From positions 124,001 to 188,000 of the forward strand of contig NZ_PGSG01000009.1 in the NCBI RefSeq assembly GCF_002843305.1: DNA of 64,000 nucleotides, given 5' to 3'. A model generated the notes under the pieces. It saw nothing but the letters and a program-made list of their open reading frames with translations, searched no databases and had not been told where the DNA came from. A program made the position numbers and the translations under genes. Positions 43,987-52,742 of the stretch are shown here, piece by piece. Source of the DNA: Streptomyces barkulensis. GTDB lineage: Bacteria > Actinomycetota > Actinomycetes > Streptomycetales > Streptomycetaceae. Positions within the stretch are counted from its first letter, which is position 1. Each line of letters begins with the position of its first letter.

Positions 43987-44166
43987 CGCCGGGGGGCGCC
44001 GGGGGCGCCGGGGGGGCGCGGACCGGCCGGGGCGCCCGCGGCGCACCGGGCCGTACCCGAACCGTTCGCCCCGCGGACCGCTGCGCGTCACATCGGGCGG
44101 GTAGCGGGGCTGTGGACGGGGTACACCCATGGCCCACCGGGGGCGACGCAGGGAGCGGGGCGGCGG

Positions 44167-45003
44167 ATGCGCGTGATGACGTGGAACGTGTGGTGGCGGT
44201 TCGGACCGTGGCGGGAGCGGTACGGGGCGATCCTCTCCACGTTGCGCGGACTGCGGCCCGACGCGGTCGGCCTGCAGGAGGTGTGGTCCCGCGGCGGGGA
44301 GAACCTCGCCGGACGGCTCGCCCGCGAACTGGGCATGCACTGGGCCTGGGCCGCCTGGGACGTCCCCGGGCAGTGGCGCGAGCGGCTGGACGACCCGGAG
44401 GTCGGCGTCGGCAACGCCGTGCTCAGCCGCTGGCCCATAACGGACCGGGCCCGGGCCGTCCTGCCCCCGGCCGGGGGCGGCGACGAGCGGGTGGCGCTGT
44501 ACGCGCTGCTGGACGCCCCCGGCCGCCCGGTGCCGTTCTTCACCACGCACCTGACCTCCGCCGCCCACGCCTCGGCCCTGCGCTGCCGGCAGGTCGCGGC
44601 CCTGGCGGAGTTCGTCGCGGCGCGCCGCGGCGGAACCGACTTCCCGCCCGTGGTCACCGGGGACTTCAACGCACCGCCCGACTCCGACGAGATCCGGCTG
44701 CTGGGCGGCTCGCGTACGGCCCCCGCCGTCGAGGGCCAGGTGCTGCCGGACGTCTGGGAGTACGCCGATCCGTCCGCCCCGGCCGCGACCCGGGACGCGG
44801 CCAACCCCCATGTCGCGGCCACCTTCCGGCCCAGCGCCCGCGTCGACTACATCCGCGTCGGACCGCCCGGCCCGGGCGGGATCGGCCGCGTCACGGACGT
44901 GCGGCGGGCGGGCGACGGCCCGGTCGGCGGCGTCTGGCCGTCCGACCACGCCGCCGTCGTGGCGGACCTGGCCCTGGAGCCGGCCCCGGAACCGGCCTCC
45001 TGA
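44167..45003 (+). CDS. Endonuclease/exonuclease/phosphatase (EEP) family hydrolase
   Basis: This 278-residue protein has the DNase I-like metal and catalytic motifs in order: MTWNVWW (Asn), LQEVW (metal Glu), TTHL, GDFNAPPDSDEI (Asp/Asn), RVDYIRVG and WPSDHAAVVADL (Asp-His). Without a signal peptide it probably acts in the cytoplasm on a phosphodiester or phosphomonoester. Candidates include sphingomyelinase-like or nucleotide substrates; this cannot be resolved. It converges on a GNAT gene 13 bases away. Confidence 0.87.
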   Translation: MRVMTWNVWWRFGPWRERYGAILSTLRGLRPDAVGLQEVWSRGGENLAGRLARELGMHWAWAAWDVPGQWRERLDDPEVGVGNAVLSRWPITDRARAVLPPAGGGDERVALYALLDAPGRPVPFFTTHLTSAAHASALRCRQVAALAEFVAARRGGTDFPPVVTGDFNAPPDSDEIRLLGGSRTAPAVEGQVLPDVWEYADPSAPAATRDAANPHVAATFRPSARVDYIRVGPPGPGGIGRVTDVRRAGDGPVGGVWPSDHAAVVADLALEPAPEPAS

Positions 45004-45016
45004 AGGCCCCGCCCGC

Positions 45017-45742
45017 CTACGGGCGGGCGTCCCCGTCCGGGACGGACAGCGGCAGCGCGCGGACGTCGTCCAGCGGCAGCAGCCGGACACCGCCGGGACG
45101 GGCCAGGGCGTCGCGCATCCGCAGCACCGGACCGTCGGCCCGGTGTTCCTCGCCCGAGAGCAGGTAGTCCTCCAGGAAGGAGCGGACCGGTCCGGGGTCG
45201 ACCGTGTCCGGCCGCTCTCCTTCCGTGCCGGAGGCCCGGGCGAGCACCAGCAACAGCATTCCGTGGACCCGCTCCGCGCCGGGGCGCAGCGCGGGCTGGA
45301 AGTAGGGGATGTCCAGGGCCCGGGCGCCGTGCCGGGCGTAGAAGCGCAGCCGGGCGGCCGGGTCGCCGCGCTCGCCGTCCGCCTCGTGCGCCAGCGGATG
45401 CTCCACCTCGGCGAGCGTCAGCAGCGGCCGGAAGCGCTCCTGCCAGGCTCCCGCGACCACGCCCATCAGCAGACCGCCGAGCCCGCCGGAGCGGGACCGG
45501 GGCCGTACGGTCAGGTAGGACAGCAGCAGCACCCGGCCGGCCGCGTCCCACTCGCCGACGGCCACAGCCTCGGGAACGCCGGCGTCGTCCAGGACGGCGC
45601 TGACCGCGACGCCGCCGCCGGCCAGGCCGCCGCGGACCCATTCCAGGGTCTCCAGCTCGTCCGGGGGGAAGGACGGGACGAGCAGGTCGTCGTAGAGCGT
45701 CTCCAGCAGCGGATCGCCGTCCGCCACGTCGACCACCCGCAT
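45017..45742 (-). CDS. GNAT family N-acetyltransferase
   Basis: This 241-residue protein shows a GNAT core: LLSYLTVRPRSRSGGLGGLLMGVV around the acetyl-CoA loop and RFYARHGARALDIPYFQPAL near the end. ATG 45742 is preferred to GTG 45745 because GGAGG is five bases upstream. The C-terminal extension of about 60 residues is helical. It is 37 bases behind the 812-residue protein gene, on the same strand. The acceptor is unknown. Confidence 0.82.
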   Translation of the reverse strand: MRVVDVADGDPLLETLYDDLLVPSFPPDELETLEWVRGGLAGGGVAVSAVLDDAGVPEAVAVGEWDAAGRVLLLSYLTVRPRSRSGGLGGLLMGVVAGAWQERFRPLLTLAEVEHPLAHEADGERGDPAARLRFYARHGARALDIPYFQPALRPGAERVHGMLLLVLARASGTEGERPDTVDPGPVRSFLEDYLLSGEEHRADGPVLRMRDALARPGGVRLLPLDDVRALPLSVPDGDARP

Positions 45743-45779
45743 CACTGCCTCCGTCCGTCCACGCCCGGGCCGTCCAGGC

Positions 45780-48218
45780 CTAGGCCTCTCCTCCGGTCCG
45801 GCGGAACCCCCATCCGAAGAGGGCCGACACCGCCACGACCACCGCGATGATCAGCAGCGACCACAGCCCCTCCACTCCGTAGCCGGACTGGGCGATCTGA
45901 CCGAGCCCCGAGACACCGATCGCGGCGACGACCGCCAGCATGGTGTCCATCCTGGCCCTGCGGCGGCGTTCCTGCCGGGCCTCGTCCCGGTCCTCCTGGG
46001 CTCTGCGCTGTGCGGTGATCTTATCCACCACCACGTCCAGCTGCTCGTGCGCGACCTCCTGGATGCGGTTCATGAGCTCCTCCACCCGCTCCGGGTAGCC
46101 CGAACTCCTCAGGAGCAGGGCCAGGAAGCGGGCGATGACCGGAGAGGAGAGCAGGGACGGGGACCGTATGAGGGACAGGGTGGACCTGACCTGGACGGTG
46201 AACTCGTCCAGGAGGATCTTCTCCTCGTCCATCCTCCGCGACAGTTCCTGCAGGACGTCGGCGCTGCCCGGGGACCGGCCGTCCCCGGCCCCGACCACCT
46301 CCTCCCGCAGCCTCTCCACCCTCCTGTAGTGGTCGGCCAGTTCGTCGAACCATCCCGCGAAGAGCCCTTCGACGGAGGCGGCGAACTCGGCCACGGCCTT
46401 GTCTCCCTGGACGACGAAGTCGGCCGTCCCGAGCCGCACCAGCACGGTGGTGTTGCAGGTGCACAGCGCCGGGTTGCCGGTGATGTCCGCGACGGCCGAC
46501 GAGAGGGACGAGTAGGGACCGTCCACCGCGTACCGGCTCCACTCGGCCACCGCGCCCAGCGCGTTGGGGACCGGGTTGGCGAGTACCTGCGCCCCGGCCG
46601 TCGACATGACCTCCCCGGCGCCGGTCAGCTCCCGCCGCACGGTGGACGGCGGCGCCCAGGGGCCGGCGGTCGCGGAAGCCCGCTCGACCGTGACCACCAC
46701 GTGGAACATGCCGGGCCGCGCGGCGGACCGCACCTCCGCGGAGCCGTCGTCCGGGCTCAGCCGGGCGGCGGTGTCCAGCGCGAGCTGCACCGCCAGGTCG
46801 GACAGGCGCGGCCACTGCTCCGAGGAGGCCTCCGGCTCCTCCTCGAAGACCACCCGCCCGGCCCCGTGCTCGGGAGCGGCCCGGAACATCAGCGCGTGCA
46901 GACCGGCCGGGGAGAGGTCCTCGCACTCCGCCTCGAAGCGGATGTAGTGGTTGCCGAGCCTGGAGATCCTGATCTCGGCGCTCAGCCGGGTCGGCTCGAC
47001 GCCTTCCGGCACCGCCGTGCCGTCGAGACCCTGGACCAGTACGTCCGGCAGATGGACGCACGCCCCCTCGTAGCCGCGGCCCAGCGAGTCCGCGCCGTCC
47101 CACACGTCGTCCAGCTCCAGGTTCTCCTCCACCCGGACCGCCCCCGTCCCCGCCAGGGTCCAGCCTCCGGCCTCCCGCGCGACCCGGTCGGCGACCTGTC
47201 CGGGCCTGATCCCGCGCAGGGCGAAGGGGTACAGGAAGACCACCGATCCCTGGTCGAGCCTGAGCCACTCGCGCCGGGCGCTCTCCCGGAGCGCGGTGAG
47301 ACTGAACCGGTGCGCCCGCACCTCGCTGCGGTACCGCAGGTCGATACGCGGATCGCCCTCCGCCTCGGCCAGTTCCCGGATCGCCCCGTCCAGCCCGGCG
47401 CCGGTCCCCAGGAACGCCTCCGCCGCGCGCACCGCGCGGGCCGCGGCGGTGCAGTAGACGTCGTTCCGGCCCGCCACCCGCAGTACGTATCCCCGCAGCC
47501 ACCCGTACTCCGCCGGGAGCCCGTCCGCCAGTTCGGCGGCCCGCCCGGCATGGCGCGCGGCCGCCTCCGCCGCCGGCGCCTGCACCTGTGGCAGTCCGCT
47601 GACCATCGCGTTCTCGGCCCGGATCATGGCGTCCAGGGAGTCCATCAGATGGAGCACCGCGCCGGCGGCCGTCCGGTCGGCGGGGAGGCCGGGCGCCCAG
47701 CCGGCGGGCAGCGTGGGCCTCCAGTCCGCCGGGAGGCCCGGTCTCCTGGCGCGGGGGGCGAGAGCCGTCGGGTGATCGGGGAAGCAGTCGCGGACGGCGT
47801 CGAGGACGTCCCACAGCAGACCGAAGTGGTAGGAGCTCTCCCATGCCTCCGCGACCTCGTGGAGCAGATAGCTCAGCAGCAGCGGGACACCGTACGGCTC
47901 GTCCCCGAGTTTCCCCAGAGCCGCCGACGTCCTCTCGTACGCCTTCCGCCAGCGGTCCCCGGGCCGCCTGAGGGTGGACCGCGGGTCATCCGGCGGGCGG
48001 CGGGCGGCCCCCTCGCCGCCCGGTTCACCCTCCGGTTCTCCCTCCGGTCCGTCCTCCGGTCCGTCCTCCGGTTCCTCGGCGGGCTCACCGTCGGGTGATT
48101 CGGCGTTCCAGTTCGGCAGGCTCTTGAGCCCGTCGACGTCCACCTCTCTGCCCGCCAGCCAGTCGCGCAGCGGCTGGGGCTCCCCGTCCCACAGACTGTC
48201 CGTCATATCCGTGAACAT
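45780..48218 (-). CDS. 812-residue membrane-anchored protein of unknown function
   Basis: I do not recognise this protein. After a short N-terminus there is a Gly/Glu/Pro/Asp-rich acidic repeat (residues about 44-75), a long soluble helical and alpha/beta region, then a coiled-coil-like part (DELADHYRRVERLREEV, QELSRRMDEEKILLDEFTVQV, AHEQLDVVVDKITAQRRAQ). A highly charged helix leads into two C-terminal membrane segments (about 760-779 and 785-805) joined by a short loop. This stalk-plus-two-helices end recalls CorA or the RMND1/DUF155 group, but no GMN motif is present. TAGCCT (48230-48225) lies six bases before ATG 48218, suggesting a leaderless mRNA. Confidence 0.75.
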   Translation of the reverse strand: MFTDMTDSLWDGEPQPLRDWLAGREVDVDGLKSLPNWNAESPDGEPAEEPEDGPEDGPEGEPEGEPGGEGAARRPPDDPRSTLRRPGDRWRKAYERTSAALGKLGDEPYGVPLLLSYLLHEVAEAWESSYHFGLLWDVLDAVRDCFPDHPTALAPRARRPGLPADWRPTLPAGWAPGLPADRTAAGAVLHLMDSLDAMIRAENAMVSGLPQVQAPAAEAAARHAGRAAELADGLPAEYGWLRGYVLRVAGRNDVYCTAAARAVRAAEAFLGTGAGLDGAIRELAEAEGDPRIDLRYRSEVRAHRFSLTALRESARREWLRLDQGSVVFLYPFALRGIRPGQVADRVAREAGGWTLAGTGAVRVEENLELDDVWDGADSLGRGYEGACVHLPDVLVQGLDGTAVPEGVEPTRLSAEIRISRLGNHYIRFEAECEDLSPAGLHALMFRAAPEHGAGRVVFEEEPEASSEQWPRLSDLAVQLALDTAARLSPDDGSAEVRSAARPGMFHVVVTVERASATAGPWAPPSTVRRELTGAGEVMSTAGAQVLANPVPNALGAVAEWSRYAVDGPYSSLSSAVADITGNPALCTCNTTVLVRLGTADFVVQGDKAVAEFAASVEGLFAGWFDELADHYRRVERLREEVVGAGDGRSPGSADVLQELSRRMDEEKILLDEFTVQVRSTLSLIRSPSLLSSPVIARFLALLLRSSGYPERVEELMNRIQEVAHEQLDVVVDKITAQRRAQEDRDEARQERRRRARMDTMLAVVAAIGVSGLGQIAQSGYGVEGLWSLLIIAVVVAVSALFGWGFRRTGGEA

Positions 48219-48358
48219 CCAGGCAGGCTAGTGACGGACCCCGGTCCGCGGGCCGGTTCGGCGGAACTCCGGGAAACCTCCGAGCCGGTCCCCGTGTTCT
48301 CCGTACACTCCCGCGAAACACCGGGAGCGGCGCGCGCAGATCACCGAGAATCGCGTCC

Positions 48359-48766
48359 ATGACCGAGACGCCCGTACCTCACCCCGTGAACCTGACCGAG
48401 GCCCTGGCCTCCTTCACCGACGTCTACAGCCCGCGGATCGTGGCCCGGGTGAACGACTACGACGTGCGGATCGCCCACGCCGAGGGCGAGCACGTCTGGC
48501 ACGTGCACGAGGACACCGACGAGTTCTTCCTCGTCCTCGACGGCCGCTTCGACATCGCCCTGCGCGACGCCGACGGCGGCGAGAGGACCGTCGAGTTGCA
48601 CAAGGGCGATGTGTTCGTGGTGCCGCGCGGCACCGAGCACAAGCCGTCCTCGGCCGGAGGGTCGATCCTGATGTTCGAGCCCACCGGGACGGCCTCGACC
48701 GGGGACCGCCACGAGGGGGAGATCCCCGGCCACGTGGACAGCACCACCGGCCACGCCCTGGCCTGA
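48359..48766 (+). CDS. Cupin domain protein
   Basis: This 135-residue single cupin has motif 1 (HVHEDTDEFFLVLDGRFDIALRD, metal His, His and Glu) and motif 2 (HKGDVFVVPRGTEHKPSS, metal His). It belongs to the small RmlC-like cupins that bind a metal and a small ligand; catalytic or sensory role unknown. ATG 48359 is 140 bases from the divergent 812-residue protein start. A TACACT -10-like box is at 48304-48309. A very long hairpin follows the gene. Confidence 0.87.
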   Translation: MTETPVPHPVNLTEALASFTDVYSPRIVARVNDYDVRIAHAEGEHVWHVHEDTDEFFLVLDGRFDIALRDADGGERTVELHKGDVFVVPRGTEHKPSSAGGSILMFEPTGTASTGDRHEGEIPGHVDSTTGHALA

Positions 48767-48772
48767 GGGCTT

Positions 48773-48823
48773 CCCGTCCCTTCCCCGCCGCGGTGTGGCG
48801 CGGCGCGGCGGGGAAGGGACGGG
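48773..48823 (+). terminator. Long terminator hairpin after the cupin gene
   Basis: A perfect 20-bp stem (48773-48792 with 48804-48823) with an 11-base loop begins seven bases after the cupin stop codon. The first dre-like site begins five bases beyond it, so the hairpin insulates the LPMO promoter region. Confidence 0.9.
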
Positions 48824-48827
48824 GATC

Positions 48828-48843
48828 ATTGGTGCAGACCAGA
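48828..48843. promoter_or_regulatory. DasR-responsive element (dre)-like site, distal
   Basis: ATTGGTGCAGACCAGA matches the known dre consensus (A-N-TGGTCTAGACCA-N-T) at 11 of 14 fixed positions. It lies about 258 bases before the LPMO start codon. The rest of the 334-base gap between the cupin and LPMO genes holds the cupin terminator, this site, the proximal site and promoter; no gene is seen. Confidence 0.55.
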
Positions 48844-48975
48844 TTCGGTCAACGGACAGAACGACCCTTTTCCGTTCTCTTCACCCACCCCCCGGACTCC
48901 TCCACCCGGACGGACGACCCCTGTTGCGCCGCGTGCACCGGGCCGCACCGCCCGGGAACGGACCGGAAGTCACCC

Positions 48976-49004
48976 TTAACGATTGGTCTGAACCAATCTA
49001 TCGT
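48976..49004 (+). promoter_or_regulatory. LPMO promoter with a dre site in its spacer
   Basis: TTAACG (48976-48981) and TATCGT (48999-49004) are 17 bases apart. The dre-like palindrome ATTGGTCTGAACCAAT (48982-48997) matches the DasR consensus at 12 of 14 fixed positions and exactly fills the spacer. DasR binding would shut the promoter off; in Streptomyces it is released by glucosamine-6-phosphate. The leader would be about 90 bases. Confidence 0.75.
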
Positions 49005-49100
49005 CACCGGCGAGGCCCTGCGCACGGCAGGTCGCCACCCCCCGCACCGCTCCGCGCGCCGGCCGAGGAGGCCGCGCGCGGAGGGAGGAGGAGCCCCCAC

Positions 49101-49874
49101 ATGCGACAGACCGGACACATCCCACGGACGACACAGAGGACACGGACGGCGCGGAGGAGCCCCGCGAGGCTGCTGGCCTCGCTCTTCGCCTTCGCCCTGG
49201 CACTGCCCCTCGCGATTGTCATGACCTCGGCAAGTTCGGCGGGCGCCCACGGCTGGATCACCTCCCCGCCCAGCCGCCAGGACCACTGCGCCACCGGCCG
49301 GGTCACCGGCTGCGACGGCCTGCAGTACGAGCCGCAGAGCGTCGAGGCCCCCAAGGGCTCGCGCCTGTGCAGCGGCGGCACCCGGTGGACCTTCCTGGAC
49401 GACGACAGCCGGAACTGGCCGGTGACCCAGGTCTCCAGCACCGTCACCTTCCAGTGGCGGCTGACCGCCGCGCACAGCACCAGTACCTGGGACTACTACG
49501 TCGACGGCGTCCTGTTCAAGCGGTTCGACCAGGGCGGCACCCGCCCGCCGTCGAACATCTCGCACACCCTGAGCGGCCTGCCCTCCGGCAAGCACAAGAT
49601 CCTCGCCGTGTGGAACGTCGCGGACACCGCCAACGCGTTCTACAACTGCGTGGACGTCCAGGTCGGCAGCGGCGGCGGAGACGGCGGCGGCGATGACGGC
49701 GGGACGCCCACCCCGCCGGCCGAGTGCGCCTCCTCCCCCGCCTGGGACCGCTCCACCGCCTACACCGGCGGCCGGACCGTCACCCACCGCGACCACGCCT
49801 GGCGGGCCGCCTGGTGGACGCGCGGCGAGGAGCCGGGAGTCTCCGGCGTCTGGCGGGACCTGGGCCCCTGCTGA
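49101..49874 (+). CDS. AA10 lytic polysaccharide monooxygenase with CBM5/12, chitin-active type
   Basis: This 257-residue secreted copper enzyme has a twin-arginine-like start (TARRSPARLLASLFAFALA) and is cut so that His 50 (AGA|HGWITSPPSR) becomes the N-terminal copper ligand. The second brace histidine is in TAAHSTSTWDYY and the axial position is near NAFYNCVDV. A Gly/Asp/Thr/Pro linker leads to a CBM5/12 module (AWDRSTAYTGG, WRAAWWTRGEEPG), which binds chitin. It oxidatively cleaves crystalline chitin outside the cell. ATG 49101 has GGAG seven bases upstream. A dre in its promoter supports chitin control. Confidence 0.94.
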   Translation: MRQTGHIPRTTQRTRTARRSPARLLASLFAFALALPLAIVMTSASSAGAHGWITSPPSRQDHCATGRVTGCDGLQYEPQSVEAPKGSRLCSGGTRWTFLDDDSRNWPVTQVSSTVTFQWRLTAAHSTSTWDYYVDGVLFKRFDQGGTRPPSNISHTLSGLPSGKHKILAVWNVADTANAFYNCVDVQVGSGGGDGGGDDGGTPTPPAECASSPAWDRSTAYTGGRTVTHRDHAWRAAWWTRGEEPGVSGVWRDLGPC

Positions 49875-49889
49875 GACCGCACCCCCGGT

Positions 49890-49920
49890 GCCGGCGCCCC
49901 CGCGACGCGGGGGCGCCGGC
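49890..49920 (+). terminator. Terminator after the LPMO gene
   Basis: A perfect 14-bp stem (49890-49903 with 49907-49920) with a three-base loop GAC starts 16 bases after the stop codon. Confidence 0.9.
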
Positions 49921-50171
49921 TCTCGCCCGATCGTGTGCGTGCCGCGCCGGATCCTCCCGCCATCGGTGCCGCACAAGGCCCTGCCGACATGTCGCGGGCA
50001 CGCGGAGAGCGGCCGGAGCAGCACAATGGCCCGCGTCGTCCACCGAAGCGCCGGGGAATCTCCGGGAAGGCGCCAGGGAAGAAGGGGCAGCGGGATGCGG
50101 GCAGGCGTGAGGGGCACCGCTCCCCGCGAAGCGGACGGGCGGCCACGCGCCGGGACGGGGACCGGGCACCG

Positions 50172-51530
50172 GTGACCGGCGGGGAGTGGACCGGGGCGGC
50201 TGTGGCGGCCGCCGTCGCCGCCTACGCCCTGGGGTCGCGCAGACTCGCCGGCACCCCCGTCTCCACCGCCATGGTCTTCGCCGCCTTCGGACTCCTGATC
50301 GGCCCGGCCGGGCTGGGGCTGCCGCTGCCCGGCCCCGACTCCGGCCTCCTGCTGCCGCTGCTGGAGACCGCCCTGGCCCTGGTGCTGTTCACCGACTCGA
50401 TGGCGATCCGCAGACGGACGCTGCGCCGGGGCCGCTTCCTGCCCGGCCGCCTCCTGGGGATCGGACTGCCGCTGACCATCGGCGCGGGATGGCTGCTGGC
50501 CTGGCCGCTGTTCCCGGAACTCGGCGTCTGGGAGCTGGCGCTGGTCGGCGTCGTCCTCGCCCCCACCGACGCGGCGCTGGGCAGGACCACGGTCTCCTCC
50601 CCCCGGGTCCCCGCGCTGGTGCGCCAGGGGCTCACCGTCGAGAGCGGCCTGAACGACGGCATGGTCCTGCCCTTCTTCGTCCTCTTCCTCGCGGCCGCCC
50701 CCGCGACGGCCGGGGCGGAGGCCGGAGTGGCCCAGGTGTTCTGGCGCGCCCTGGTGCTGAGCAGCGCCCTGGGCATGGTGATCGGATGGACCGGCGGACG
50801 GCTGCTGAAGTGGTCGGGCGCCAGGGGCTGGGTCACCCCGGAGTGGGGCCAGGCGCTCCCCCTGGCCCTCGCCGCCGGCTCCTACTTCCTCGCGGACTCG
50901 ACCGGGGGGAGCGGGTTCATCGCCGTGTGGATGGCGGGCTTCGCCTTCGGCGCCGCGCTGCGGTCCGCGACCGGCCCGGAGGGCTCCGGGGACGCCGCCG
51001 CACTGGCGGAGGACCTCGGCGGGCTGCTGGCCGCGCTGAGCTTCCTGGTGTTCGGCGCGGTACTGCTCGGCCCCACCCTGGAACGGCTGGAGTGGCGGAC
51101 CGTCTGCTATGCCCTGCTCAGCCTCACCGTGGTCCGCATGGTCCCGGTGGCCCTCTCACTGCTCGGCAGCGGCCTGCGCGCGCCCACGGTCGCCTTCGTC
51201 GGCTGGTTCGGGCCGCGCGGCCTGGCCTCCGTCATCCTGGGGCTCCTGGCCGTACGGGACGGCGGCCCCGGACTGGAGCGGCTGGGCAGCGTGATGGCGG
51301 TCACCGTGTTCCTCAGCATCGTCCTGCACGGCGTCTCGGCGGCGGCGCTCTCGGAACGCCTGGGCCGGTGGTACGGGGAGGCCTCCGCCGGGGCCGGGGC
51401 GCCGCTGCGGGAGGAGATGGACACGGGACCGGCGGGGGACGAATGGCTCGGCGCCCGGCACCGCTGGCTCGGGCCGTTCGCACGGCAGGAGCGGGGCGGG
51501 CAGGAGCGGGGCGGGCCCCCGGCACGGTGA
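50172..51530 (+). CDS. Sodium/proton antiporter, CPA1 (NhaP-like)
   Basis: This 452-residue membrane protein has about twelve hydrophobic segments and CPA1 marks: LETALALVLFTDSMAI, GVVLAPTDAALGRTTV (the TDAALG ion-site motif), ESGLNDGMVLPFFV (the ND motif) and GWFGPRGLASVILGLL. It exchanges Na+ or K+ for H+ across the cell membrane. GTG 50172 is chosen because membrane sequence begins soon after; the ribosome-binding site is weak and a start further upstream cannot be ruled out. The hydrophilic C-terminus ends in a QERGG repeat. Confidence 0.88.
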   Translation: MTGGEWTGAAVAAAVAAYALGSRRLAGTPVSTAMVFAAFGLLIGPAGLGLPLPGPDSGLLLPLLETALALVLFTDSMAIRRRTLRRGRFLPGRLLGIGLPLTIGAGWLLAWPLFPELGVWELALVGVVLAPTDAALGRTTVSSPRVPALVRQGLTVESGLNDGMVLPFFVLFLAAAPATAGAEAGVAQVFWRALVLSSALGMVIGWTGGRLLKWSGARGWVTPEWGQALPLALAAGSYFLADSTGGSGFIAVWMAGFAFGAALRSATGPEGSGDAAALAEDLGGLLAALSFLVFGAVLLGPTLERLEWRTVCYALLSLTVVRMVPVALSLLGSGLRAPTVAFVGWFGPRGLASVILGLLAVRDGGPGLERLGSVMAVTVFLSIVLHGVSAAALSERLGRWYGEASAGAGAPLREEMDTGPAGDEWLGARHRWLGPFARQERGGQERGGPPAR

Positions 51531-51560
51531 CAACGGCACGGTGACAACGGCACGGTGACC
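51521..51560 (+). repeat. 14-bp tandem repeat over the antiporter stop codon
   Basis: GGCACGGTGACAAC is repeated nearly three times (51521, 51535, 51549). The first copy contains the antiporter stop codon. A second short repeat (GGAGCGGGGCGGGCA type) lies directly upstream in the coding end. Confidence 0.8.
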
Positions 51561-51574
51561 GCGGCCGTCGGGGC

Positions 51575-52309
51575 CTACCCGTCGCCGATTCCGGCCAGCC
51601 GGAGAACGGCGTCCAGACCCCGGACCCGCCCCGGGGCGGCTCCGGCCGGCAGCACGTAGGAGCGCAGTCCCGCGCCGGCCGCCCCGCCGTCCTTGGCCGG
51701 GTGGTCCCCCACCATCAGGGTCTCGGCCGGACCGGCGCCCAACTCCCGGCAGGCGTGCCGGAACAGCCGGGGATCGGGCTTCTCCGTGCCGTGCTCGAAG
51801 GAGTGCGTCCAGGAGGAGAACCAGCCGTCCAGCCGGTGATGGGCGAAGGTGGGACGCAGATCCCACCCGACATCGCTGACCACGCCCAGGGCCACGCCCG
51901 CGCCGGCCAGCCGGGCCAGCACGGCCGCGCTGTCCGCGTACGGCACCCAGTGCTCAGGGGTCCGCAGCTGCTCGTAGAGCTCCCCGGCCACCGGCGCCAG
52001 CTTTGGGACGGAGGCGTACCAGGTGGTGAAGGCGCGCCGGTGAGCCTCGGCGGACACATCCCGGGCACGCTGGGCCCCGGCCACCTCCGGGTCCGACAGA
52101 CCGGCTTCGAGCCCGCCCAGCAGGGCCTCCATCTCCGCCTCGCCCACCGGGCGCGCCAGCGCCGCCCGTATGCGGTCGGCGTACGTCCCGATCTGGAACA
52201 GCGTGCCGGAGAAGTCGAAGAGCACGGCCCGTACGGCGGCGGGCGGCCCCTGCGGGGTCGTCACGGCGCGGATGGGGCCCTCGGGGCCGTGGACGGGCAG
52301 TCGGCTCAT
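51575..52309 (-). CDS. HAD family hydrolase
   Basis: This 244-residue phosphatase-like protein has motif I RAVLFDFSGTLFQ (nucleophile Asp; Ser replaces the usual second Asp), motif II VVSDVG, and motifs III/IV TEKPDPRLFRHACRELG and LMVGDHPAKDGGAAGAG. A helical cap follows motif I. The loss of the acid/base aspartate is common in this streptomycete subgroup and may alter activity. ATG 52309 is 32 bases behind the vapC-like remnant. The substrate is unknown. Confidence 0.87.
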   Translation of the reverse strand: MSRLPVHGPEGPIRAVTTPQGPPAAVRAVLFDFSGTLFQIGTYADRIRAALARPVGEAEMEALLGGLEAGLSDPEVAGAQRARDVSAEAHRRAFTTWYASVPKLAPVAGELYEQLRTPEHWVPYADSAAVLARLAGAGVALGVVSDVGWDLRPTFAHHRLDGWFSSWTHSFEHGTEKPDPRLFRHACRELGAGPAETLMVGDHPAKDGGAAGAGLRSYVLPAGAAPGRVRGLDAVLRLAGIGDG

Positions 52310-52341
52310 CCGGTCTTCCTACCACGCTCCGGGGAGGGCGT

Positions 52342-52742
52342 TCAGAGCCTTGCGACCACCACGCGGTCGCCGCACAGCTTGCGCATGTCGTCCTCGTCGG
52401 AGGTGAAGACGGTGACGGCGCCGGGCTGCCGCAGGGCGGCGGCCGCCAGGGCCGCGTCGATGGCGTACTTGTGACCGTGCAGCCCGGTCTCCCTCAGGAG
52501 GCCGGTCGCGTTCCGGGCGACCTCCTCGGTCACCGGCTCCACATGGAGGCGGGACAGCGCCCACTGCCAGGCGGGGAGATAGCGCGTCGGGTCGTATGCC
52601 TCGATGAGGGTCATCGAGGTGGTTATGACGCGGATGCCGAGCCGATGGGCCTCCTTCAGACGGAAACCCATCCGGCGCTCCCCCTGACCCACTGGGACAA
52701 CCCCTCACTGTCGAGCAGATAGACCACTCTGCCGCCGGTCAC
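52342..52742 (-). pseudogene. VapC-like PIN-domain toxin split by a one-base frameshift
   Basis: The first frame starts at GTG 52742, overlapping the antitoxin stop (GTGA), and reads VVYLLDSEGLSQWVRG with the first PIN aspartate before a stop at 52656-52658. The second frame, from within the same region to the TGA at 52342, reads on as GERRMGFRLKEAHRLGIRV, TLIEAYD, HKYAIDAALA and FTSDEDDM, holding the other acidic residues. One extra G in the run of five G (plus-strand C at 52680-52684) would give a normal PIN protein of about 133 residues. It may be a disrupted gene, a sequencing error or a slippage site. Confidence 0.8.

Noticed and set aside
43009..45090. Extension of the LAL regulator frame upstream of ATG 43008
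   Set aside because: The extension runs antisense through the hydrolase and nuclease genes and lacks motifs; ATG 43008 has a good ribosome-binding site.
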